Positions 9,974-20,312 of a stretch of DNA of 64,000 nt are shown piece by piece. Made by a program: the position numbers and the translations under genes. The DNA is taken from positions 124,001 to 188,000 of the forward strand of contig JAKJXP020000093.1 of NCBI GenBank assembly GCA_022225965.2. Direction: 5' to 3'. This DNA comes from Diatrype stigma. Its lineage: Eukaryota > Ascomycota > Sordariomycetes > Xylariales > Diatrypaceae. The notes under the pieces were generated by a model. It saw only the letters and a list, made by a program, of their open reading frames with translations, ran no database searches and had not been told where the DNA came from. Position 1 is the stretch's first letter, and every line of letters begins with the position of its first letter.

Positions 9974-12792
9974 ATGGCACAAGACAAAATGACATTAGAA
10001 GACTGTACGCAACATCCAACTCTTTCACAATTGGCACCCTTGGCCTTGGCGTTCGTGTCAGTGCTGGTGTCGTACACATCAACATCCGCGTCTGATGCCG
10101 GCCCAAGGTCTTGGTCGACTCTGCAACGTAATGAGCTAACACACTTCACCTAGGGCTGGACGACCTCGGTGTCCGATTCCTCATAAACCTCCCGCAAGAA
10201 GACCTCCGCGATATTGCCCGCTTTTGCTTTCAAATTGAGGAGGCACAATGGTTCTACGAGGATTTTATTAGACCTCTGGATCCTACCCTACCGTCCATGT
10301 CCCTCAAGTCCTTTAGTTTGAAGATGTTCCAGCACTGCCCGCTCTTCTCGGCCTTCTCTCCCGATGACCACATGAGGGCATTCGAGCAGTTCATGGAGTA
10401 CAAGACTAGGGTCCCTGTCAGGGGCGCCATCATGCTTAACTCGGCCATGGACTCGGCTGTTCTCGTAAAAGGTTACAAGAAGGGAGCAAGCTGGAGCTTT
10501 CCCCGTGGAAAGATCAACAAAGATGAACCAGATCTGGACTGTGCCATTCGGGAAGTCTACGAAGAGACGGGCTTTGATCTTCACGAAGCTAGGCTTGTTG
10601 AGCGCAACTTACCTGTCGACTACCTCGAGGTGACTCTGAAGGATCAGCAGGTGCGCCTGTTCATTTTCAGAGATGTACCCCAGGATACTTTCTTCGAACC
10701 GAAAACACGCAAGGAAATTGGCGACATCAAGTGGTACAAGCTCACAGACCTCCCGGCTTACCGCAAGAGGAAAGTTGCTGGGAAAGCTCAGGGTAACGGG
10801 ACGAGTTCTAACGACAAATTCTATATGGTCGCGCCGTTTATGGTCCAGTTGCGACAATGGATTCTGAAGCAGAGGAAGCTCGACCCGCGGACGGCGGCGA
10901 ATGGTCCCAGGGGTCTACATTCTGTAGTGCTTGAAGAAGAGTTGACAGAGGATAACATGCTGGACCAGCCAGTTGCCGACCCGCCTGATATACCAGACTC
11001 GTCCGCTGAATACATCGACAAGGCGACCAAGGAGCTCCGTAATACCTTGTTAGGTCCCTATTCAGCAAGTCAGCCCAAGGATATGCCCTCAAGTTCACAC
11101 CCAGATGCCGGACAGGCGATCCTAGGGCTTTTACGGAACACTGGGATGCCGGAAAATACTTCAGCTCGTCCTACGGGAGTGTCAGGCTGGGGTGAAGAAT
11201 ATAAACGGCCTTCTCAATATCCTATTACTCCGCTAGATCATATCTCCACGGGAGCTCCTCAACCTCATACGCCGCATCATCATCACCCTACTCAACGAGT
11301 GCCCTTTAGCTCGTACGATCGACCACCGTCATTCCCCGTTGCTCCGAACGCAGACACTTCATATATGCAACATCGCCAATCTCGACCGGAGATTCAAATG
11401 ACGACAGACCCTAGCGGTCTGCCGACTATCCAATTTGCCCCACGGTATTACCAGGAAAAGCCCCTACAACTTTTACATCCTCAACCGCTACCACCTCAGG
11501 TCCAGGGAGACAAACTCATTCAAAGCATGATGACTCCCCCAATGATCCCAGACCCGAACACGCGGGCCCCACCAAGCGATACACTACATAACCAGAACAT
11601 AGCCCAGGCTCATCATCAAGGGCATGGGTCACAAGCCACCGCTCCTGCGCCACATCAGTTGCCTGCGCATTCGCTGAACTTGCTCAATGCTTTGAAAGGC
11701 GACAACGGAGGAGCAGTTCACCATGCCTTCCAAGCCCCCCCAAACATGCAACAGGGCACTTCGACTACGTCTACACAGTACGAGCAAGCATTTTTCACTA
11801 CTTCTCGGAGAGATGCGGGTAATCAAAATGGAATGCAAGTTAGATCTGGCAACACGAATACCTCGGTCACGGACAAGGCTCAGTATTCTCCGCAGAACTA
11901 CCCCGTTTCTCCTAGGATTCGGTCACCTAATTCAACCGACAAGCATCGCTCCGCATTGCTCGAAATGTTCAAGAAGGGCGAATCCTCAGTGCCGCAGAGC
12001 CAGCTCGATGGCCAAAGCGCGGGCATCCGTTCGTCATCTCGGTCAGCGTACCCTAATGAAGGCCAGAGCTTGAACCAGTCGTCCTCAACCGCTGAAGCGT
12101 TGAGAAGCGCTGCTCGAGAAAAGAAAGCACCTCTGGAGATGAACCCAGAGACTAATCTTCCCTACGGCGCTCTTTCCATTCTTTCACGACCGCAATCCGG
12201 CAAGTCGGCACACAGGCCAGAATCCTCGGCACAGAGATCAGACGCAAACCTCAGACAAAGACACACGCCCAGTAGTCCTTTGGCTCAAGGCGCCCAGAGT
12301 TACAACTCGTTGCAAGGCAAGATGTCGGATTCGCGCAGCCAATGGGCATCCCAACCGCGCCCGACGCTCGCGCAGGCTTATCCCTATGGCACTAGCCAAG
12401 GTACAGGGACGAGCCCCTTCTCGATGCTCCCCAGCCCTCCTGCCGCATCGACTTTTCCAATGCCCGGCATGCTCAAGCCTCAGCAAGACTCGAACTCGGA
12501 GCACAGGAGCAATCTGCTTTCTCTCTTTGGAAAGCAGCAGAAACCAGGGCCTGAACAACCAGGCAAGGGCAAAGAGTCGGCGGGAGCCGAGTTTTTCGCC
12601 GGCGGGGTACCACCCCGGTCCCGAATGGCATCGGTTGCCTCGAGCCGGGGCGAGGGCTCTGGCGCTGGTGTTGGCGTTAGTGGGTTGACGGACAACCCTA
12701 ACCCAATGTCGAGGCGCGGGAGCCAGACGCCTTTGTCTCCTGCAGATAGGAACTTCTTGCTGGGCTTCCTGGAGAACAAGGCGAGGCAGTAA
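9974..12792 (+). CDS. dcp2: mRNA decapping enzyme Dcp2
   Basis: Two exons (9974-10004, 10154-12792) give 889 residues; a second in-frame ATG lies at 9989. Dcp2 is the catalytic subunit of the decapping complex: it hydrolyses the 5' cap of mRNA to release m7GDP and commits the mRNA to 5'-3' decay in the cytoplasm and P-bodies. The N-terminal regulatory domain, which binds Dcp1, is recognisable (LEDWLDDLGVRFLINLPQED, then WFYEDFIRPLDP). The Nudix domain contains a perfect Nudix box (G129, E135, R143, E144, E147, E148, G150), followed by box B (about 238-252, QLRQWILKQRK). The long, low-complexity C-terminus carries five short leucine motifs (near residues 333, 516, 609, 796 and 877, for example LNLLNALKG and RSNLLSLFG). 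These look like the helical leucine-rich motifs that bind Edc3 or Pdc1 in yeasts. Splicing restores Trp in EDWLDDL across the first intron, which supports that junction. Confidence 0.95.
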
Positions 12793-13685
12793 GTGCAGTG
12801 GCAATACAATGGGGGCGAACAAGAAGAATACATGCATGGCTAGACTTGAGATATCCGGACGACATAATGAGATAGTGGTGGATAGGTCCCAGGTTAGTAG
12901 CACTTATATGGCATGACATGGCCGTCCACACGGAGACAGCGTATCTCGGGTATACCATTACTCATTAGGTAGTATTGATAAAAATAATGACATTGGAATC
13001 GTCAAAATTTCAGACTGCTGAAGCGCGTAAGGGGCTGGACTATATTCTAGCTTGGTGAATATTTCGTTCAACTATCATGTAGACGGTATATATAGACTCC
13101 AGTCAGTCGTACAATTGGATCAATTAGATGAATAGGGGGGGCCATCTATAATGCATGCCCGTCTATAATTAGAGACAGAGGCAAGGTAAAGAACCTTGTT
13201 GAGATGTGCAAGAATTAAAGTTTAGGGCTGCGGGTGCTCCACCGACGAGGGCGGGGCGGAGTGGGTCTTGACTACTATGTAGGTACGCTTTATATACATA
13301 CAATGCTGTATGTATCTGACATCTGGCATGACGCGTTGTTCTGCTACACTTCGTGTTGATCCAGCCAGCTAAACACCTACTGTAGCAAGACCTAAACCAC
13401 ACAGCTGCTTGTTAGCATTGACCTGTACCTAACTAACAGTCATTTATAACTACATACCTACATACATGTACTTGTACTATCTGTACCCTACCAAGGCCAG
13501 CTGCTAATTACCGCTTACTGCTGCTTGTCTACAATCAACCTATCCACCGGCAAGAGATCTTCTAGATCACCGCGCGAACGAACGAGCGACCAAACGAACG
13601 ACAGCCGAAACAACAACAGCCTTCAGACACACAAAAGAACAAGAGAAGAAAAGGAGAAAGGAAAAAAGAAAAAAAGAAAGGGACC
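12793..13685. other. intergenic region between dcp2 and use1
   Basis: It contains no gene. The left part is probably the dcp2 3' untranslated region. The right part has TACCTA motifs, then a purine-rich stretch directly before the use1 start codon that suits a leader. Confidence 0.5.
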
Positions 13686-14953
13686 ATGGCACGGGTTACC
13701 CAGGGGCCCATAGCTCCTCGACGCAACGCCTCCGACCCGGACTCCTTGTCCTCCACAACCTCCCTCCTGACCGACCTGAGCCGGTTGCTGGCCCGCCTGC
13801 AGCAGACCGTCCTGCACGCCGACGCCGAGCGCGAGAGGCGGCTCCGGACGAGCGAGTACGAGCGGAACAAGGCAGGGATTGTACGTGTGCTTACTTGCTT
13901 TGCCATGACGATCAATTGAAACCAAATCTACATAGCAACTAATGACTAACTGACTGGCCCCCATCACAGAACCTAGAATACGCCCGGACCCTCCTCACCA
14001 AGCTCGGGCAGGACGCCCTCGCCGTCAAGGTCCACGCCCGGCGCCAGGAGCTGCAGGCCGACCTGGCCCGCAAGCGGGACGTCTTCGAGCAGCTGGCCGA
14101 GCGCCTGCGCGAGCTCGAGGACCTCAGCATCGATAGCGACGACGATGATAACGGCGATGATAGCGATGATGGTAGTAGCTCGGAAGGCGAAGACCTAATA
14201 GGCGGCGGGGTGGTCGTCCACACCCCCAGCGGGAGTCCGGACTCGAGGCCCGCGGATCGTGGGCATGCGCCGCCGTTACCGCCGGGGGGAGTGGAGGAGG
14301 CAGGTAGAAGGGGGGGTTCCGGAGGGGTGGGGGAGGATGAGGCGGCGGCGACGGAAGAGCAAGAACGGAGAAGTACGCGGCTAGGACCTACGGCTACTCA
14401 GACACAAATACCATCATCTATAACGACACGGCCGGCAGAACCGCAAACTACGGAAACGAAGACAGTACCAGCAACGACAATAACAGAACAAAACCTCAGA
14501 CCACGGGGAGGAGGAGGAAAAGAACCCGCCGCGACACTCCTAGCCCCCGACAAAGGCACCACCGCGCGGCAGCGCGAGCAGCTTCTCGGCGGCGGCACCA
14601 GCAACAGTACGACGGCGACGACGACGGCGACGACGGAAGCGATACTGGACCACCACCGGGCGGAGCAGGACGCGCTGACAGACTCGCTGGTGCGGATGGC
14701 GGCGGCGCTGAAGCAGTCGTCGCGGGCGTTCGCGACGTCGCTCGAGTCGGAGAAGGCCGTGCTCGACGCGGCGGGGCAGGGGCTCGAGCGCAGCGAGACC
14801 GGGCTCGAGGCCGCCGCCCGCCGCATGGGCTCCCTCACCCGCATGGCCGAGGGCCGCGGCTGGTGGGGGCGCGTCATGCTCTACGCCTGGATCTTCGGCC
14901 TGATGGTCCTCGCGGTGCTGATCGTGTTCGTGCTGCCGAAGTTGCGGTTTTAG
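13686..14953 (+). CDS. use1: ER SNARE Use1 (vesicle fusion with the ER)
   Basis: Two exons (13686-13880, 13970-14953) give 392 residues. Use1 is the Qc-type SNARE of the ER. It acts with Sec20, Ufe1 and Sec22 in fusion of Golgi-derived retrograde vesicles. The protein is tail-anchored: the last 26 residues (about 367-392, VMLYAWIFGLMVLAVLIVF then PKLRF) are a single membrane span with a short lumenal tail. Before it lies a SNARE-type heptad region (about 280-360, ILDHHRAEQDALTDSLVRM onward). The N-terminal 130 residues are helical and charged (SRLLARLQQTV, LEYARTLLTKLGQDAL), as in the family. The middle (about 135-270) is low-complexity, acidic then Thr-rich, and is longer than in yeast. The intron has a good branch site (ACTAAC) and its removal joins the helical N-terminal segment in phase. 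Confidence 0.85.
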
Positions 14954-16242
14954 AGAGGTGCTGGGGCGGAGAATTGGAATTGGGACTGGAAAGAGGTTGA
15001 ACTTTTTTTGAAAGGAAAAAAGAATGAGAAGAGGAGAAAAGTGAAGAAGAACAATCGATGATGCATCGGGCTTTTTCTAGTGGTGGTGATGATATATGTT
15101 TTTGGAGATGAAGAGGGAGGAGGAGAGGAAAGGGGGAAAAGGTGATCAACCAGACCCTATCTATCCTACTTTGATATCATGAGCGAGGGGGGTAAAGGAC
15201 GGGAGGTTAAAAGGAGAGAGGGAAAGAAGCCGGAGATAGAGACGCATAATGGAAGGGATGACCAGGCGCAATGTGGATCTTATCGTTTTGGCCCTGGTAA
15301 AGGGGCCCGCGATGAAGTTATGACGATAGAATCATGTACTGTACGGTTATGCATGCTTGTAGACATACATACTCCCCCTGAGCGCTGCCCTTTATTCTAA
15401 TGGCAATTTTTTTCAACTGATCTACATATACCTACTACCTAGCTTGCTACACGCTGTCCTCAGAAACGGGTCTGAAAGGGTAAGGAAGAAACTGTGCCTA
15501 ATACTGCTCAAGTCTACTGGGCACATAGTAGTACGCAGTGTAGAAGCCCATGAAGTAAGTGAGTAGTAGCAGAAGGCGAAAAGAAAATCACAAACGGCAG
15601 CTAGACAGACCAGACTTACTCCAAATACTTGATCTAGCAGCGATGAGTTCATGATGCATATCTCGATAGGGGTAAAGGGTGGCGAGGGGGAACGATGGCA
15701 TCCTGTAGTCTGGTATAGTCTGGTATATCCTGACGATGTGTGAAGTCTATATGCCTGGCATACTATATGATATGACCAAATTGAACAGATACCTACATGA
15801 ACACTCCCCTGGCCACACTGACGACACTACTACTGAGGGAAAGGTTGGCTGACTTCCTATTAGCAAAGAAGCATGGTATATGACAGGTCTTGTTTGATGT
15901 GGTAGCACCTAGCCTAGACATGTTACTTATACCATTGAGGAAGATTATCGACTTTACCTAGGTAGGTACTAACCTTACCGGGCTGTCGGGGGGAATCGAC
16001 ATGGAGGCCCTGCATGTAAGTAGGGAAGTAGGCCACTGCTTGGGAAGGTCCTCTCCTTCCTCTCCTTCCTCTCCTTCCTCTCCTTCCTCTCCTTCCTCTC
16101 CTTCCTCTCCTTCCTCTCCTTCCTCTCCTTCCTCTCCTTCCTCTCCTTCCTCTTTAACGAGGAAGGTACCTGTAGGTAATTGGTCAGGTAGGTACATACC
16201 TATGTAGTATATATATCCAATTACTCGCAAAATTTCCCAACA
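14954..16242. other. intergenic region with a 9-bp minisatellite
   Basis: No supported gene. The purine-rich start is probably the use1 3' untranslated region. Near the right end is the CTCTCCTTC minisatellite, listed separately. A minus-strand frame made of Gly-Glu-Glu across that minisatellite is not a gene. Confidence 0.5.
16049..16153 (+). repeat. (CTCTCCTTC)n minisatellite
   Basis: About 11-12 uninterrupted copies of the 9-mer CTCTCCTTC. The perfect copies point to recent expansion. Confidence 0.95.
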
Positions 16243-16483
16243 AGCACAGTAGCGCAGTGGTGTATGGGTAGCACGCCTCGAGTGAGCTGGGTACCGGTGA
16301 ATTCGGAAGAGTTCAGACCGGAGAATTCGGAAGAGTTCAGGACCCTTCCCCCTAAGGATTTAGGGAGCATAGCACGGAGGATTCTCGCAGAGGATTCTCT
16401 ATGCGTAGCGACATAGCTCGAACAAGCTCGAACAAGCTCGGGGAAGTTCTTGGTTCGACTCCAAGGGTGCGCATTCATTTTTT
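16243..16483 (+). tRNA. tRNA-like pol III unit with split A and B boxes (degenerate tRNA or SINE head)
   Basis: An A-box match (TAGCGCAGTGG, 16250-16260) and a perfect B box (GGTTCGACTCC, 16452-16462) lie on the same strand, followed by a T6 pol III terminator at 16478-16483. The B box sits in a perfect T arm: CTTGG, loop TTCGACT, CCAAG. A five-base variable loop (AAGTT) precedes it, and CGGGG before that can pair with CCTCG at 16276-16280 as an anticodon-like stem. The roughly 160 bases in between, where a tRNA would have only its anticodon loop, consist of short tandem duplications. The acceptor strands pair poorly (GCAC with GTGC, one base out of register) and the expected T33 is missing. 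It is therefore a degenerate or rearranged tRNA gene or a tRNA-derived SINE head; I cannot assign an anticodon. Confidence 0.45.
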
Positions 16484-17111
16484 GCCTTCCTCTTCCCCAT
16501 CTTCCTTATACCTATTCTATCCCTCATCCTCTACCTCTGAATTTGCTTCGGCTAGATAGTTATTCTTTTGTTACTTACCACTGCCTACAAAGTAGTTATA
16601 GTCAAAGTATTACATTGCAAACACCTCCAGCTGTCATGCACGCACCCACCTTCGGCTTACCTCCTCGCTACTCCATCACCCCGTGTCCTCACTAGGCATG
16701 ACTATGTCATCCTCAAGAGAATTTTTCATATTAAGAATACTAAAACTATGTGCTGATCAAACGCAAAACGCGAAATCATCATATGGGTATGTCGTCTACC
16801 CACGACTGAGTGGCTGTCCTCAAGGCGACTTGTTGACTACCTATGTGAGAATATGGGAGGGAAATGCAGCATCAAATACTAGATGGTAATACTTATTTGT
16901 ACATCAAAAACTTCGCAAAGATAACCCGCACCAAGCAATGAATCCCTTCCTCCAGCCCCCCTGTCCACTCGCATACGAGATTCTGGCTTGTAAATCAATG
17001 CAGAAATGAAGCAGCGAAGTCAATCTAAGTAGGGGAGTTGCTTAAAACATGAGTTAAAAAAGGGGGAAAGGAGACATGTACGAGTGTAGTCCATCCCAAT
17101 CAGTCGAATGA
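16484..17111. other. intergenic region
   Basis: No supported gene or notable repeat. The right part is probably the 3' untranslated region of the BRCT-WGR gene, which runs leftward. Confidence 0.5.
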
Positions 17112-18875
17112 TCACTTGCCTTCAACAGCCTCTGCCAGCATCATGACTCTGGCAGTCATGCCGGAGTCATCGCCTCTGTTGTTGTTCTCATCTCCGACAA
17201 TGGGTGGATCAGGGTTGCCGAGCTGCTGTGCCGAAGCGTCCGTCATAACAACGTCGTCATCCCCATGGTCGTCCCCGAAAATCTCGGCCGCAGCAGTGTC
17301 ATCAAGACCCGTAGTGTCAGGACTGGCCGTAGTCTCTCCCGCCGTGGCAGTCGTTTGCTGATTGGCGATGACGGGCGTGTCGTTACCATGACTGCCGCTG
17401 CCACCACCGCCGTCATTCGAATCCTCATCTCGGTGGATGACGATGTTAGATCCGTCACCGAAGATAGATGGCAGCTCTCCCTTGACGAGGCCAACTGGCT
17501 TCCCACCGGTCTGCATGTCATATGTCAGTGGGATCTTTTCCCTCAGTGGGATACACCCCCCCCCTGTGCAACACGAGCGAAACTCCTAGTTATGGCAAGT
17601 ATGTTATGCATTCGAGAGGGTGTAGGGGAATGAAACACTTAAAGCTTGGCACGAAAAGTCAAACATTAGAACTGGGGAAAATAGTAGCTTACAGGAGGCT
17701 GGTACTGCCAGTATTTCTTGGGCCGCGAGCCGACCTTGGCCAGGCGCTCGTCCCACTCGATCTTGGTCTTCTTCCGGAAGAAGCGCTTGAAGTGGTCGAA
17801 CACGGGGTCGAAGAGCGCGGGCGTCTCCTCGGGGAACCGGTGGATGGCGGGTTGGCTGTCGCGCGGCTTGCTGTAATACTTGGCCGTCATCTGGTAGTGG
17901 TGCGGCTTCCCATGGGACTCCCAGATCTTTTGCACGGACACGTTAGACGACAGGCCTTGGAAGAACCGTTTCTTGGGAAAGGGGTAGGTAGGTAGGGTGG
18001 TAGTGATTCGCAGTTTCTTTCTTGGGAGCTCGTCAACACGAGCAAGATGTCTGAGGAATGGACTTACGCATATCTGGTATTTCTGTCCGACGTTGCCGCT
18101 CTCTTCGTCGTTCCGAGTGAGTTCAATCTCGTAGCGGAAGAAGGTCCTGTCACAGTAGATATGGTTGATGCCTATCGATGCCGTTCCTCTCACGTTAGTA
18201 GACTTTCTCCCTCCCTTTCTCAGGGGCCCCTAAACACACGCACAACATGAACGTACAGCGTCCCCCAAGTAGTCCTCTAGACTAATACAGTGGAGGAACA
18301 GAAAGAAAAAAGATAAGAAAATGCAAGTAAATAAGGAGGACAAGCAAACACATGTAGGTGCACGATGAAATCAGAAAGATGCAAGCAAACTCACAATCGT
18401 TAACAAGCCGCTTCCCCTTCTCGATGCCCCTCTCGACCCGCTCCTCGCGCCTCCTCTGCGCGTTCTCCCGCCTCTGCGCCTCCCGCAGCGAGTACTGCTT
18501 CTCGGGCAGGCGCTTCTTCTTCGTGATGGAGTCCTCGAGCCAGTCGGGCGTCACGATGTGCTGCAGCGGGCTAGCAGTGGCATTGGCAGTACCCGTAGCC
18601 TTGCCCTTGCCCTGGTGCAGGAGGAGCCTCTTGGCCCTGCCCACGCGCTTGTTCTTGGGGTCTTGGTACTGCGCCGCCGTCGCGAGCAGGTGCGTCGTGG
18701 TGGCGCCGTCGACGTCCGCCGAGAAGGCGCCGCCCCACGCCGCTACCCACCGCGCCACGTCCGCCTCCTTCCAGTTTTCCCGGCCGAGGTCGCTGCCCGC
18801 GAGGGCGACGACGCAGCCGGCGAAGATGGGCTTCGTGGCGGGGGCTCGGGGGGCTTTCTTGGCGCGGGAGGACAT
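17112..18875 (-). CDS. BRCT-WGR domain protein without PARP catalytic domain
   Basis: Four exons on the minus strand (18875-18395, 18171-18068, 17926-17693, 17510-17112) give 405 residues. Residues about 15-125 form a BRCT-type domain (FAGCVVALAGSDLG, then THLLATAAQYQDPKNKRVGRA, then IVTPDWLEDSI). A basic segment rich in Arg/Glu follows. Residues about 162-275 match a WGR domain (HIYCDRTFFRYEIELTRND, GQKYQICIWESHGKP, then FFRKKTKIEWDERL). The last 130 residues are acidic and low-complexity. In fungal poly(ADP-ribose) polymerases BRCT and WGR precede a regulatory and a catalytic domain; here the protein stops after an acidic tail. Both domains are typical of DNA-damage proteins, so a nuclear chromatin or repair role is inferred. 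All junctions are in phase and have CTAAC or CTGAC branch sites. Confidence 0.8.
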
Positions 18876-20312
18876 GTTTTAGGTGTTTTAGGTGTTCTTG
18901 GTCTGGTTGATCTATTTGTGTTGCTGGGTTGACTTAGGGGATGGATGGGTGGGTGGATGGGGAGGAAGGTTCAGGTGCCGTAGAAAGAACGATGAAGCTT
19001 CCTAGGAACAGGGGGAACTTGTAGTTATTGATGCCCACGTCTGGTGGTAATGATGTAGGGTATGATACTCGTTGAGTGATGTAATTGTTTAAGAGGTATG
19101 GAAAAGATACTGAGCCTTGCGTGTTGTAGGTTGGAGTGTGGTAGACTTTCGGTAACTGCCTACTTCGAGTTGATGACAAGACAAGAACGTGGGCAGGAAG
19201 GGGAATGGTTGCATGGGCAAAGCACCTATGCATGAGCTGATGCTGATATGTATGCTTGGTTTACCCTTATGATTATGTAAATAGGTTCAGTACATGGTAG
19301 AGTAGAGATAACTAAAGGGGGTGCTGTTCAGACCTAAGCTAGTTCGAGTCCCTTGATGTTATGTTGGAGTGTTGATGTCTTTTAAGACGGGAAGGTACTC
19401 TCTTGCCTTAGTTCCAATAGCTTGAGAAGCCGAATAAGTTACTGCAAAATCATAGTCGGAAAGAGAAGAGTAGTATCAAGAGCATAGTATGAGACTCGAG
19501 CTCTTTGCAATAGAGATGTTGAGTAAACATGCCCCTTCAAGCTGGGATGGGTCTACGTGCAAAAGGGTGTTAGTTAAAGAACTTGTGCTCTAGGTCAACT
19601 TGTTTCTATGTAGTTTCTTGGTAGACTATGTCTGGAGTAAGAAGTATGTCAACTAGTGAGAATGGCAAGCAGGTCCTTCTACTGGAAAGAACCTGGTAGA
19701 TATCACTTGTGTAGAAAAAAGAAGCACCTTCCGTGGAACAGAAGGACGGCAAGTTTATGATTATGAAGAAGAGCCATAGGGTTGTTAGAAATATGGCTGG
19801 GCTTCTCCCGGCCTAGCAGGTAGGGTAAGGGGAGAGCAGTCGCTCTCCTGCATAAAGGGGATATGATGGGATGGACAGCAGGTTGGTTGGCACGCTCAGA
19901 CATAATTCGAATCAAGGCACTACAAGAATACAGAGAATAAAAAATGGAAGAATCTCCATGGGTATCATATCACATAATTTAGCTATGCGAGAAGAACATA
20001 AAACCTTGAGACCATCCCACCTGCCGTCAACCCCCAATCCGACCAGAAAACCAAGGTCCGAAATGCACCATCGCACTTCCCAGTACCAACCAAATGCCCA
20101 GCCCCAGCTATGCCGCCACGGAAAGACGGCGGGGAAAGAGAAAGGTCAATAAAAACAGCGCAGGATAAAGGCGCTGTGGAACGTTATGTCTCCCATCCAT
20201 CATCAAGCAAGCCAGTCAGTTGCTACCAGCCGAGCGCCTCATCGCCCACGAACGCACGGTAGCAATACCCCCTTTCCTTCTCTCCTTGTTATTTTCACAT
20301 GCCCTCTTCTTC
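18876..20312. other. intergenic region
   Basis: No convincing gene. The left part is upstream of the leftward BRCT-WGR gene; the right part probably includes the 3' untranslated region of the next leftward gene. A GTTCGAGTCCC motif at about 19341 resembles a B box but has no matching arm or A box. Confidence 0.5.

Noticed and set aside
15958..16230. Minus-strand 90-residue frame rich in Gly-Glu-Glu repeats
   Set aside because: It is the translation of the CTCTCCTTC minisatellite; the flanks show no gene structure.
19335..19352. B-box-like GTTCGAGTCCC
   Set aside because: No pairing T arm, no A box at a suitable distance and no T-run terminator.
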